From positions 1 through 64,000 of the forward strand of contig JAJCYG010000045.1 in assembly GCA_029263055.1 (NCBI GenBank): a DNA stretch of 64,000 nucleotides, written 5' to 3'. Positions 1 to 10,228 of this stretch are shown here, one piece after another; positions within the stretch are counted from its first letter, which is position 1, and each line of letters opens with the position of its first letter. This DNA comes from Actinomycetes bacterium (GTDB lineage: Bacteria > Auribacterota > JAJCYG01). The notes below the pieces were generated by a model that searched no databases, was not told where the DNA came from, and worked only from the letters and a program-made list of their open reading frames with translations. The position numbers and the translations under genes are program-made.

Positions 1-371
1 ATAATTTTAGCAATGTTTTCTTGAACTTCAAAACTGGCATGCACGTCTTGAATATGAAACACCATCATCTCTTTATCAGAACCTTGATAAATTTCTTTGA
101 TCGTTCCATATGCTTCTGGAATCATTAAAGCTTGGATTGTGCCTAGACTTGAAGGAATGGCATCTGTTGGAAGTTTTGATGCTTTTCCATCTTTAGTGGA
201 TGGAACAATTGGTTTACCTGGCTTTTGACTTTTAGTGATTTGAGTGGAACCTGTTTCAACGGCCTGAATAGGCAAAGAAGTAAGAGATAGACAGAAAGAC
301 AACATTAAGACCCATAAAGATCTCAGTCCCCAACCTTTTTTCAGTTGATTAGTTCTATTTTTCATAACCAT
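1..371 (-). CDS. Secreted protein of unknown function, 3' part cut by the window edge
   Basis: The reading frame opens at ATG 371 (or the second Met at 365, which has better spacing to an AGAGAA stretch) and runs off the left edge. The visible ~122 residues begin with basic residues and a hydrophobic signal peptide ending near PIQA. A Lys/Pro/Thr-rich linker follows, then a segment containing IPEAYGTIKEIY and HIQDVHASFEVQENI. That segment suggests the start of a globular domain with a His-x-x-Asp-x-His cluster. I cannot assign a function. Export to the periplasm or cell surface is inferred from the signal peptide. The remaining domain and C-terminus lie outside the window. Confidence 0.7.
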   Translation of the reverse strand, partial: MVMKNRTNQLKKGWGLRSLWVLMLSFCLSLTSLPIQAVETGSTQITKSQKPGKPIVPSTKDGKASKLPTDAIPSSLGTIQALMIPEAYGTIKEIYQGSDKEMMVFHIQDVHASFEVQENIAKI

Positions 372-429
372 TCTCTTATCATTAAGTTACATGCTAAGTC
401 TTAACTTGTCAAGATAGGCAAAGACTACA

Positions 430-957
430 TTAAAATTTGGAACGAATCGACTCATACCACGTTAAGAGTTTATCCTGGATAGAGTTAAGGTGTGTCAAAG
501 AAGACTCTATTTGATTCAATAATTGATACGCTTTAGGCAATAACTGCTGCGCCTTCTGTATTTTAGCCTGTTTCTTAGGATCTTGAGGACGGGCCTGAGC
601 CAGCTTAATGGATGCTTTATCCAAACAACGTCGTGCTTCACCAATCAGTTTTTGGACATAGGCTAACCGACTTCCTGGTGGAAGCGATTTGATTTTACTG
701 ATTTCAGACTCTGCCCGTGCCCGTGCTTTACCCTCGTAAGGTTTTGCTTCTTTAGGAACACTTTCATTAGGAAGTTGCTTTAACCAACTAGGAATGTCAG
801 ATTGCGAAGATTGTTGCGTGTTGGTTTGAGCATAGGCTCCTGGATCGACGATAAAATCAATAAGAGGCTTATAAATAAAATAGAGCGCAACCCCTATTGC
901 GATCAGACTAAAAAAACCAAGTAAGACAAGTTTAAAAAAAGCCCGTATTAATCTCAC
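430..957 (-). CDS. Small membrane-anchored helical protein, unknown function
   Basis: A 175-residue protein starting with GTG at 957. One membrane segment spans about residues 7-30. A Gln/Ser-rich linker and a Lys/Ala/Gln/Leu-rich helical region (about 75-165) follow, probably coiled coil. It looks like a single-pass anchor with its bulk outside the cytoplasm. No enzymatic motif is visible. A TATAAT box lies six bases upstream of the GTG with no Shine-Dalgarno sequence between, so the mRNA may be leaderless. It is divergent from the glycosyltransferase at 1041 and is followed by the truncated secreted protein on the same strand. Function unknown. Confidence 0.7.
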   Translation of the reverse strand: MRLIRAFFKLVLLGFFSLIAIGVALYFIYKPLIDFIVDPGAYAQTNTQQSSQSDIPSWLKQLPNESVPKEAKPYEGKARARAESEISKIKSLPPGSRLAYVQKLIGEARRCLDKASIKLAQARPQDPKKQAKIQKAQQLLPKAYQLLNQIESSLTHLNSIQDKLLTWYESIRSKF

Positions 958-963
958 ATCTTT

Positions 964-993
964 ATTATACCTTAATTCGACAATCTGGGTTAA
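964..993 (-). promoter_or_regulatory. Putative promoter of the small anchored protein
   Basis: Minus-strand -10 TATAAT (964-969), 18-base spacer, -35 TTAACC (988-993). The -10 box ends six bases before the GTG at 957, so the expected transcription start coincides with the start codon. Confidence 0.45.
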
Positions 994-1040
994 ACCTGAA
1001 TTTGTTTGTATCTCTTAGAGGAATCGTTTAATAATAAGCC

Positions 1041-2069
1041 ATGAAAATTCTAATAGTCGGCGACTTTAGGTATGATTCGCCCCACATAATGGTTAATGAA
1101 GCGCATCGGTTCCAGAAGGGATTTGCTCGCAGCAATCACGATGTGCTCCCATTTAGTTACCGCACCCTTCTTTTACAACAAAGCATGTTTAGAAGCAAAA
1201 AGCTCTCTCTACGTTTTTTTAAGAAGAAGACCGACCAGCTCTTAATTAAAATGGCAAAGCAATACCAGCCAGACCTTGTTCTTATAACAGCCTATAAGTT
1301 TTTAGATGAAGAGACTGTCTTATCTTTAAAAGAAGCTCTACCGAAAAGCGTGTTTTCATTTTGGTATGGAGATTTTAATGAAGGAGTCGATCCCATGGTT
1401 GCCAATATCGCTAAACATTGCGATTGGTTTCTCTCTTCAAGTGGCGGCGAAGTATTAAAAAACTATAAAGCGCTTGGCATTCAAAATTGCGCATTCATAC
1501 CCAATCCTTGTGACAATGATCTTGATAAAACATATTCTGTTGAGGAGAAATGGTTAAGCAAACTCTTATTTTTAGGCACACTCAAACATGGTCGAAAAAA
1601 TGGACAAGATCCTTTACGAGAAGAACTAATTCACTACTTAATTAAAAATAAAAACTTAACTTTGTGGCGTGGACTGGATCGCCCTTCCCTACACGGACAA
1701 GATTATTTAAATGCAATCTGCGGGGCTGACATTGCCATTAGCATCAACTCACTCAATCACATTCGCTTCTACCATTCTTTCAGACTCTTTCACTATTTAG
1801 GTTGCGGCACCTTTACCTTGGCAAAACATGTCCCTGACAGCGAACTCCTTTATGAAGATGGCAAACACCTCCACTACTTCAACACAAAAGAAGAATGTTT
1901 AGAACTGATCAAACGTTTTGAAAACGACGAAAAAGGAAGAAACAAAATCGCCCTAGCAGGCCAAAAGCACACCCACGAATCATTCAACTGCAAAAAAATA
2001 GCCAGCTACATCACCGACCTAGCCACCACCGGCACCCATAAAAAAGAACCCTGGTCTGAAATAATCTAA
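1041..2069 (+). CDS. Glycosyltransferase, GT-B type, CgeB-like
   Basis: A 342-residue protein. The N-terminal half has a Rossmann-type start (MKILIVGDFRYDSP) and a later strand motif (PDLVLITAYKFLDE). The C-terminal half carries the usual donor-site layout: FIPNPCD, LLFLGTLKHGR, then ADIAISIN and FRLFHYLGCGTFTLAKH. This order resembles CgeB-like and family-1 glycosyltransferases that use nucleotide sugars for surface polysaccharide or glycoprotein synthesis. Donor and acceptor cannot be read from the sequence. No signal peptide is present, so it is probably cytoplasmic. A possible SD (AGAGGA) lies unusually far from the ATG. The gene stands alone, ending in a terminator shared with groEL. Confidence 0.75.
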   Translation: MKILIVGDFRYDSPHIMVNEAHRFQKGFARSNHDVLPFSYRTLLLQQSMFRSKKLSLRFFKKKTDQLLIKMAKQYQPDLVLITAYKFLDEETVLSLKEALPKSVFSFWYGDFNEGVDPMVANIAKHCDWFLSSSGGEVLKNYKALGIQNCAFIPNPCDNDLDKTYSVEEKWLSKLLFLGTLKHGRKNGQDPLREELIHYLIKNKNLTLWRGLDRPSLHGQDYLNAICGADIAISINSLNHIRFYHSFRLFHYLGCGTFTLAKHVPDSELLYEDGKHLHYFNTKEECLELIKRFENDEKGRNKIALAGQKHTHESFNCKKIASYITDLATTGTHKKEPWSEII

Positions 2070-2072
2070 ACA

Positions 2073-2117
2073 AAAAAATCCCCCGACATATCTTTTGGAT
2101 ATATCGAGGGATTTTTT
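2073..2117. terminator. Bidirectional intrinsic terminator between glycosyltransferase and groEL
   Basis: A long inverted repeat with A and T runs at its ends and a short loop at about 2093-2097. Two positions in the stem are C/A mismatches in the plus-strand RNA but G-U pairs in the minus-strand RNA. The hairpin therefore folds better as the groEL terminator, though it can serve both convergent genes. Confidence 0.85.
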
Positions 2118-2138
2118 ATTTACTAACGGATGATGTTT

Positions 2139-3803
<1,665 letters not shown>

Positions 3804-3810
3804 CTAATTA

Positions 3811-4101
3811 CTAACCTTCGATTTTAGCTAGAATATCTTCTTCACGGATGATAACCAAATCTTCGCCTTCAAGAGTGATATCGGTTCCAGCATATTTTCC
3901 GACTAAGACACGGTCATTTTCTATAACAGAAAATGAGATGCGTGATCCATCATCTTTTGCTTTTCCTTGGCCTAGGGCAACCACAGTTGCTTCCAAAGGT
4001 GTTTCTTTTGCTGTGTCAGGGATAATGATTCCTCCTTGACGCACTTCCTCAGCTGGAAGTCTTTTGATCAAAATGCGATCATCTAATGGTTTTACTTTCA
4101 T
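3811..4101 (-). CDS. groES: Co-chaperonin GroES
   Basis: A 96-residue lid of the GroEL chamber. It shows the family start (KPLDDRILIKRLPAEE), the mobile-loop region (RQGGIIIPDTAKETP) and the C-terminal DLVIIREEDILA strand. An AAAGGAG ribosome site precedes the ATG. It lies between dnaK (44-base gap) and groEL (19-base gap), consistent with one transcript. Confidence 0.99.
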   Translation of the reverse strand: MKVKPLDDRILIKRLPAEEVRQGGIIIPDTAKETPLEATVVALGQGKAKDDGSRISFSVIENDRVLVGKYAGTDITLEGEDLVIIREEDILAKIEG

Positions 4102-4145
4102 TTATACGGCTCCTTTCGATTTGTCCGATTTTGTTAAATGTTTTC

Positions 4146-6077
4146 TTATTTTGTTTCTTCTTCAACCACTTCAGCATCCACGACTTTTTCGTCATTTTTG
4201 TCTTTTGGTTGAGTTGGATCAGGGCCGGCTCCTTGAGTTGGATCTTGGCCACCCGCAGCTTGTTGTTCTTTTGCAGCTTCTTCGTACATTTTTTGAGAAA
4301 GTGCGTGAGACGCTTGTGTCACTGCTTCCATATCTTTTTTGATTTGGTCGACAGCTGCTTCTTTGTTTTCTAACGTTTTCTTTAACACGTCGATAGACTC
4401 TTGCACTTTCTTCTTTTCTTCTTCGCTGATTTTATCTCCATGCTCAGTCAACATTTTTTCACTTTGATAAACAAACGAATCAGCTTGGTTACGTGTATCA
4501 ACCGCTTCACGTTTTTCTTTATCTTCAGAGGCATGGCTTTCAGCTTCTTTAACCATTTTTTCAACTTCATCTTCAGCTAAACCACTTGAAGCTTCGATTT
4601 TGATTTTTTGTTCTTTACCTGTTCCCAAATCTTTCGCAGAAACATGAACAATTCCGTTGGCATCAATATCAAAGGTCACTTCGATTTGTGGTATCCCACG
4701 TGCTGCTGCAGGAATTCCAACCAAATCAAATCGGCCAATGGAACGGTTGTCACGAGACATTTCACGTTCCCCTTGTAACACATGAATCGAGACCGCAGGT
4801 TGATTGTCTTCTGCTGTTGAAAAGACTTGGCTCTTTTTAGTTGGAACAGTGGTGTTACGCTCAATCAACTTTGTCAACACACCACCCAATGTTTCAATCC
4901 CTAATGAAAGAGGTGTCACATCTAAGAGTAAGAGATCTTTAACATCCCCTTGAAGAATTCCACCTTGAATAGCGGCACCCAATGCAACCACTTCATCAGG
5001 ATTCACTCCTTTATGTGGCTCTTTACCAAAAAGAGATTTAACTAATTCTTGAACCGCAGGCATACGTGTCATTCCACCCACTAAAACAACTTCGTTGATA
5101 TCGCTAGGACTGATGCCCGCATCTTTCAATGCATTCAAGCAAGGTTGTTTGGTTCGGTTCACTAAGTCTTCACACAATTGATCTAACTTAGAACGAGTCA
5201 GCGTCAACAAGATGTGCTTAGGTCCTGTTTGATCTGCTGTCACAAATGGCAAGTTGATTTCTGTTTGTGCGCTTGAAGAAAGCTCTACTTTTGCTTTTTC
5301 AGCTGCTTCTTTCAAACGTTGTAAAGCCATGCGATCTTGACGTAAATCAACGCTGTTTTCTTTTTTAAATTCTTCAGCAATCCAATCAATGATCTTTTGG
5401 TCAAAGTCATCTCCACCTAAATGAGTATCTCCATTAGTTGAGAGTACTTCAAAAACACCATCTCCGATTTCGAGAATCGAAACATCAAATGTTCCTCCAC
5501 CCAAATCATAGACCGCAATTTTTTCTTCTTTCTTTTTATCCAAACCATAAGCTAAAGAAGCAGCTGTAGGTTCGTTGATAATACGCAACACTTCAAGACC
5601 GGCAATTTTACCCGCATCTTTAGTCGCTTGACGTTGTGCATCATTAAAATAAGCAGGCACTGTGATCACAGCTTGTGTCACAGTTTCACCCAAATAATCT
5701 TCAGCTGTTTGCTTCATCTTTTGAAGCACCATAGCTGCGATTTGTGGCGGCGACCATTCTTTACCATGTGCATCAATCTTCACTTGGTCATTGGCAGCCC
5801 CTGTCACGTTATAAGGGACTAACTTTTCTTCAGACTCCACTTCTGAATGTTTACGTCCCATAAAACGTTTGATTGAAAATAGAGTGTTCTCAGGGTTGGT
5901 GATCGCTTGCCGTTTAGCAGACGCCCCAACCAATCGATCCTCTTCTTTTCCAAAACCAACCACGGAGGGTGTTGTGCGCGCGCCTTCAGCATTAGGGATG
6001 ACTACTGTCTCCCCACCTGTCATCACAGCCACACATGAATTTGTTGTTCCTAAATCAATTCCAATTACTTTTCCCAT
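4146..6077 (-). CDS. dnaK: Chaperone DnaK (Hsp70)
   Basis: A 643-residue Hsp70. The N-terminal ATPase carries [13 protein letters not shown] and [14 protein letters not shown]; the linker reads [19 protein letters not shown]; the substrate domain and helical lid follow. The C-terminus ends in an acidic Glu/Val/Asp tail that resembles but does not exactly match EEVD-like tips. It binds exposed hydrophobic segments in the cytoplasm and normally works with DnaJ and GrpE, neither of which is in this window. Start at ATG 6077 behind AAGGTGAGG. It appears to be the first gene of a transcript with groES and groEL, an uncommon order; dnaK usually sits with grpE and dnaJ. Confidence 0.99.
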   Translation of the reverse strand: MGKVIGIDLGTTNSCVAVMTGGETVVIPNAEGARTTPSVVGFGKEEDRLVGASAKRQAITNPENTLFSIKRFMGRKHSEVESEEKLVPYNVTGAANDQVKIDAHGKEWSPPQIAAMVLQKMKQTAEDYLGETVTQAVITVPAYFNDAQRQATKDAGKIAGLEVLRIINEPTAASLAYGLDKKKEEKIAVYDLGGGTFDVSILEIGDGVFEVLSTNGDTHLGGDDFDQKIIDWIAEEFKKENSVDLRQDRMALQRLKEAAEKAKVELSSSAQTEINLPFVTADQTGPKHILLTLTRSKLDQLCEDLVNRTKQPCLNALKDAGISPSDINEVVLVGGMTRMPAVQELVKSLFGKEPHKGVNPDEVVALGAAIQGGILQGDVKDLLLLDVTPLSLGIETLGGVLTKLIERNTTVPTKKSQVFSTAEDNQPAVSIHVLQGEREMSRDNRSIGRFDLVGIPAAARGIPQIEVTFDIDANGIVHVSAKDLGTGKEQKIKIEASSGLAEDEVEKMVKEAESHASEDKEKREAVDTRNQADSFVYQSEKMLTEHGDKISEEEKKKVQESIDVLKKTLENKEAAVDQIKKDMEAVTQASHALSQKMYEEAAKEQQAAGGQDPTQGAGPDPTQPKDKNDEKVVDAEVVEEETK

Positions 6078-6230
6078 GTTATTATCCTCACCTTCTAATG
6101 TATTTTTTTAGTCCACTCTCTACTTCTTGGACACCTAATTAAGAGCAATCCCCATACCAACCTTTATATTTTTATAAGAGGATGTACAAGAATAGTTTAA
6201 GAATAAATCAGGGATTTTGAAGAAACGAGG

Positions 6231-6290
6231 AAAGTGAGACAGTTTGGCTCATACTAAAAAATTCACAGAGAAGGTGAGACAAAACGTCTC
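6231..6290. repeat. GTGAGAC direct repeats and a GAGAC inverted repeat upstream of dnaK
   Basis: Two near-identical 10-base copies (AAAGTGAGAC at 6231 and AAGGTGAGAC at 6271) lie exactly 40 bases apart. The second forms a small palindrome GAGAC-N5-GTCTC (6276-6290). It sits between the antitoxin stop and the dnaK start. The spacing of nearly four helical turns suggests a protein-binding array, possibly for dnaK regulation, but nothing identifies the protein. Confidence 0.35.
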
Positions 6291-6307
6291 AAAGAGGGAC
6301 GTTTAGA

Positions 6308-6625
6308 TTAAGCAGCTTTTTTCCGCTCTGGGATAGCAGAGATTTCCAATGAATAGCCTAAAGCATGCAAAAGCTTATGAATTGTTTCAAAAGTGGGGAC
6401 CCTCATATGGTCGCCTTTTTCTAAGCGGGAAATAAAGGGCTGCGAAACCTTTGCGCGCTTAGCTAATTCAGCTTGAGTTATTCCCTTTTTCTTTCTTAAA
6501 TCAGCTATCAAATGAGCCAATCGGAGATAAAAGACCTCTTGCTCAAAACGGAATCTCATTTCAGGATCCTTTAAAACCTCACTCTTTAACTCTTCCCAAG
6601 TTTGATGCCTTCTTCTCTTTTTCAT
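6308..6625 (-). CDS. HigA-like antitoxin, XRE helix-turn-helix
   Basis: A 105-residue protein with a central helix-turn-helix (KKGITQAELAKRAKVSQPFISRLEKG) and a C-terminal strand region (YSLEISAIPERK). It is expected to neutralise the toxin encoded just upstream and to repress the shared promoter. The ATG overlaps the toxin stop by four bases (ATGA), implying translational coupling. The toxin-first order is typical of HigBA modules. HigA is the closest family call; I cannot exclude another RelE-superfamily antitoxin. Confidence 0.8.
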   Translation of the reverse strand: MKKRRRHQTWEELKSEVLKDPEMRFRFEQEVFYLRLAHLIADLRKKKGITQAELAKRAKVSQPFISRLEKGDHMRVPTFETIHKLLHALGYSLEISAIPERKKAA

Positions 6626-6954
6626 GACAAATCCTCTTTCATTCTTCTCTTAGCCACATCTAATTCGCGCTTTGGCATTTTCTGACTTTGCTTTTTGTAA
6701 GCATGTAAAACCATCATCACTTCTTTAGATAGCATTACATAAAAAAATCGATATCCACTTCCTATTACTCTAACTTTTAACTCCCATAACTTTCCATCTA
6801 ATTGTCTAAACTGACATTTTAAAGATTTAAAACCAAACAACTTTATATCTTCAAAAACAGCATAAAGACGAAGCTGTTCTTCAAAGTTTAATTTTTTTAT
6901 AAACCGCTTAACGTAATTCCTACCAGAAGCAGATCTATAGAATTCAATGTTCAT
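6622..6954 (-). CDS. HigB/RelE-family toxin (phage Gp49-like)
   Basis: A 110-residue protein matching the HigB-type pattern: LDGKLWELKVRV, GSGYRFFYVML, VLHAYKKQSQKMPKRELDVA and an arginine near the end of the core. Family members cleave mRNA on the ribosome and are held inactive by the cognate antitoxin. It is the first gene of a two-gene operon with the HTH protein. The ATG lies only three bases after a consensus -10 box, so the transcript may be leaderless or nearly so. No Shine-Dalgarno is visible. Confidence 0.85.
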   Translation of the reverse strand: MNIEFYRSASGRNYVKRFIKKLNFEEQLRLYAVFEDIKLFGFKSLKCQFRQLDGKLWELKVRVIGSGYRFFYVMLSKEVMMVLHAYKKQSQKMPKRELDVAKRRMKEDLS

Positions 6955-6957
6955 TTA

Positions 6958-6986
6958 ATTATATCCGTTTGGTTATATAATGTAAA
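6958..6986 (-). promoter_or_regulatory. Toxin-antitoxin promoter with overlapping operator palindrome
   Basis: Minus-strand -35 TTTACA (6981-6986), 17-base spacer, -10 TATAAT (6958-6963). A perfect inverted repeat ATTATAT-N10-ATATAAT (6958-6981) covers the -10 box and the spacer. Its position is what autorepression by the HTH antitoxin would need. Confidence 0.65.
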
Positions 6987-7123
6987 GTGCTTTTTTGAAC
7001 TCTATTAAGAGCAACTGATATGCCAAAAGACTAAGGAGAGTTTGATTAAAATATGGAAAATATTTAACACTTCTGTAAAAAAAAGCCTAACTTATTTACA
7101 AAAGTGAAATAAAAGCATGAAGA

Positions 7124-10100
7124 TTAAAGCGCTGATTCAATGCTTTGGGGTATTGAGGGGATTCTTATTAAAGAACCAGGAAACGGTGAAGGGAGCACAT
7201 TAGACTTGGGCTTAAACAGGTCTAAGAGATTTTCCCGAGTATGAAACCAATCTGATTTAAGTTCAGATATTCGAGCCAAAGTTATTGTTAACAAGATTGT
7301 GGTGAGACTCATCAAAGCCCCACCCAATGCCACTGCCATTCCAAAAACCATTAAAGCAAACAAGAGTTCGGGAATACGGATAAAAGTTAAGCCCGGTTGA
7401 ACCCAGCGCTTCCAATTCAGCCCTGTTCCAAAAGAGTAAGCTTTTGAGAAAAGCGCATTGGCTCCCCACTTAGATCCCCCTCCAATATGAAAAGCACCGT
7501 ACCTAATCATTTCATTGGCTGAATTTAAAAGTCTAGAACCCACTTTTAAAACTTTTTCTTTTCTCTTTTTCTCTTCTTCCGCAATTTTCTTCTCAAGCTC
7601 TTTAATAATTTTTAAATATTTCGGATCAACAAAATCGCCTTCTTGATACAATCTAAAAACCTCTTTAATTCTATCAAACGAATACATCGAATTTAATTTT
7701 TCAGGATTTTTAGAAAACCAGATAATCATTTTCTGAGTAAATCGAATAGCATTTTCTAAATCATTAAAATAAAGAGGTTCAGGACTCACTTCACTCTCCT
7801 TAAGACGAAGCTGAACCCATTGCAATGTAAACTCAGGATCTATCGAAAGCATCTCTTCTAAAAAACGATACACTCTACCTGAAATAGTAAATTTTCGTAT
7901 CCAAGTAGGTGGATCATATAAAAAAAGCATGGATAAGAACGACTTAGCACCAGGATATTTATTAAATCGGGTTAAATCTTCTTTAGAAAGCTTAAAACCA
8001 TATAATTCACCATAACGAATATAATTAAGAATATTTTCAATATTTGATTCACGCAAAAACTGTATAAAAGCAACTTCTATACGCGTTTTTTTAGGCACAC
8101 CAAAAACATGTATAGTTTGTTTGGGGTCCCAAAAAGGGTCAACATGCATACTGGTATCAGGGATAGGCATTACCGAAATGTTCCAGGCTATATTTTTAAA
8201 CCCAGAACCTTTTACACGGCTTAAATATAAACCCAAATCTCTGGACTCACGTACTCCCTTTGTTAATGAAAAATTAGTCAACACTCCTGTCTCAACCAAT
8301 CTAGAAAGCAAATACTCAGCCTTGTAAGCACTACCACCTGATTCAACACGATCAACCAATGCCATAACTAAGCTTGCCAAAACCCCTCTTCTTCCTTTTT
8401 GATAAACATCAAAGAACTGATTAAAGCCAGAATATTTAGGAGGCTCAAAAAAATCTTTCTCTGGCCCTCCAATATCTGTTAATCGTTTAGCCATTAACTG
8501 AAGACGTTCTCTAATTTCTTTATCTTCAGGAAACAGGCCTAGTTCATCTATTCCTTGATAATCTTCTAGCTTCAAGTTAACTTCACGTAAAAGTAAATAG
8601 AGTTCGCTTAAATTTAGCGCCTTGTTCAATTGTGGAAGAATAAGATCAAAAGTATCTCGTTCTTCCGACATGAGTGATTTAAAAAGCACCTCAACACTAA
8701 GGTAATACCTAAAATAATATTTAAAATACTTTGCCTTTATAAGTTTCTCTAATTTTAAACCGTCGAATCTTTCGTCTATTTTTTCCAACGCGTTAAAGGC
8801 TTCAGAACCAACCGAATAATTATGCATAGCACAATATTTTATTATAGCGGGGATTGCTGGAGAAGACTTTGGACCTATTTCTCCCAATGCATAAACAGCC
8901 CAAGCACTCACCCTTTCATTAGGATCTTCTATTAGTTTAATTATTTTAGAAACTGCAGGTGCTGCTCTTGGGCCCATCCTAGACAAAACTCTAAGCGTAT
9001 TATTACGAGCATTCGCATCTGGATTATCTAGAACATTCACAATCACAGAGATAGGAGCAGTAGATAAATCCTTTGGATCCATCATGGCAAATGCATAAAT
9101 AGCGATAACATGACTCTTTGGGTCTGATCCTTTTAATTCCTGAGTTAAAGCAGGAATCGCCTTTGAACCCAAACCAGCTAAAACTTCTACAGCATGTCTT
9201 TGAACGCTCCATTTTTTAGTATTATTAGCTACTTTTATTAAGTAGGGAATAGATTTGGGGCCTATCCTCTCTAAGGCTACAGCGGCATAACCAGGATAAG
9301 AATACATTCCTGTTGATTTTAGCTCTTTTATTAAAATAGGAATCGCAGATGATGCACTTGGCCCTATACGACCCAATGCATCAATAACAGATATGCAGAA
9401 ATTACCATAACAATTTTTTTGATTTAAAATTTTTATTAATGCAGGGACAGCCCTTGAATCTTTTGGAGCTATTGCATTCAATGCTCCTACAGCCATAAAT
9501 TGAACTCGACTATTAGAATCACCTAAAGCTTTGATTAAAGTTGGGATTACAGACGAAGCTTTTGAGCCTATTGCACCCAATGTATAAACAACAGCCAATC
9601 GGACTTCATCACTTCTGTCATCAAAAGCTTCGATTAAGGCTGGAACTGCAAATGAAGCTTTAGGACCTATTGCACCCAATGCTTTTGCAGCATCTACTCG
9701 AACTTGACCATTTGAGTCTCTTAAGGCTTTGATCAAGTCAGAAACGGCAAAAGAAGCCTTCGGCCCCATTTCACCCAATGCTTTAGCCGCAACCACACGA
9801 ATATTTTTATTTTTATGTGCTAGCTCTCGGATTAAACCCTTCATTTTTTCTTCTAATTCAAAATCTAAATCAGAGATAGCAACTCCAGCGGCTCTATCTT
9901 GATTATTTGCATAAAGATTTTTACAACCTAAAGCAAATAAGAGGGGCACTAAAACAATTCCGATCCAGAGATATCTTGTCCCACTAAAAGAACGTGCTCT
10001 TCTTGAAATGGCAGGTTCTGGATCCCCTTCTTCAAAAAAGGTTTCCAATTCCACATCTTGAGAATGCAAAATGGTTGGAGGAGACAAATAATTGTGCTGA

Positions 10101-10174
10101 GGCAAACGCCCCCCACACTCTCCAAAAACTAGCAGAGCGGTTAATACAAACCGTAAAAACAACTGTTTCATCAT
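7124..10174 (-). CDS. Large anchored HEAT-repeat protein with L-S-P N-motif and IESAL C-terminus
   Basis: About 1016 residues from ATG 10174; the longer frame to 10186 would start inside the -10 box. An N-terminal signal segment is followed by YLSPPT (about residues 29-34). A second hydrophobic segment lies near 69-82 (YLWIGIVLVPLLFALGC). About ten HEAT repeats of the form GPKASFAVPALIEAF fill roughly residues 110-480. The middle region is unassigned. Near the C-terminus is a membrane stretch (LFALMVFGMAVALGGALM), and the protein ends SIESAL. HEAT repeats usually form a curved surface for protein binding. Partner and role are unknown. It is monocistronic and shares its terminal motifs with four other proteins in the window. 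Confidence 0.75.
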   Translation of the reverse strand: MMKQLFLRFVLTALLVFGECGGRLPQHNYLSPPTILHSQDVELETFFEEGDPEPAISRRARSFSGTRYLWIGIVLVPLLFALGCKNLYANNQDRAAGVAISDLDFELEEKMKGLIRELAHKNKNIRVVAAKALGEMGPKASFAVSDLIKALRDSNGQVRVDAAKALGAIGPKASFAVPALIEAFDDRSDEVRLAVVYTLGAIGSKASSVIPTLIKALGDSNSRVQFMAVGALNAIAPKDSRAVPALIKILNQKNCYGNFCISVIDALGRIGPSASSAIPILIKELKSTGMYSYPGYAAVALERIGPKSIPYLIKVANNTKKWSVQRHAVEVLAGLGSKAIPALTQELKGSDPKSHVIAIYAFAMMDPKDLSTAPISVIVNVLDNPDANARNNTLRVLSRMGPRAAPAVSKIIKLIEDPNERVSAWAVYALGEIGPKSSPAIPAIIKYCAMHNYSVGSEAFNALEKIDERFDGLKLEKLIKAKYFKYYFRYYLSVEVLFKSLMSEERDTFDLILPQLNKALNLSELYLLLREVNLKLEDYQGIDELGLFPEDKEIRERLQLMAKRLTDIGGPEKDFFEPPKYSGFNQFFDVYQKGRRGVLASLVMALVDRVESGGSAYKAEYLLSRLVETGVLTNFSLTKGVRESRDLGLYLSRVKGSGFKNIAWNISVMPIPDTSMHVDPFWDPKQTIHVFGVPKKTRIEVAFIQFLRESNIENILNYIRYGELYGFKLSKEDLTRFNKYPGAKSFLSMLFLYDPPTWIRKFTISGRVYRFLEEMLSIDPEFTLQWVQLRLKESEVSPEPLYFNDLENAIRFTQKMIIWFSKNPEKLNSMYSFDRIKEVFRLYQEGDFVDPKYLKIIKELEKKIAEEEKKRKEKVLKVGSRLLNSANEMIRYGAFHIGGGSKWGANALFSKAYSFGTGLNWKRWVQPGLTFIRIPELLFALMVFGMAVALGGALMSLTTILLTITLARISELKSDWFHTRENLLDLFKPKSNVLPSPFPGSLIRIPSIPQSIESAL

Positions 10175-10181
10175 TATTATT

Positions 10182-10190
10182 ATCATACCA
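10182..10190 (-). promoter_or_regulatory. Possible extended -10 promoter of the HEAT-repeat gene
   Basis: Minus-strand TGG-TATGAT, a TGn-extended -10 box (10182-10190), with no good -35 box. The box ends seven bases before ATG 10174, again suggesting a leaderless start and arguing against the upstream ATG at 10186. Confidence 0.35.
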
Positions 10191-10228
10191 TATAGATCAT
10201 AACTAATTGTAATGCAGAAGATTAACGA

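Noticed and set aside
6078..6307. CIRCE or HspR operator upstream of dnaK
   Set aside because: Neither TTAGCACTC-N9-GAGTGCTAA nor CTTGAGT-N7-ACTCAAG is present; only the GTGAGAC repeats remain.
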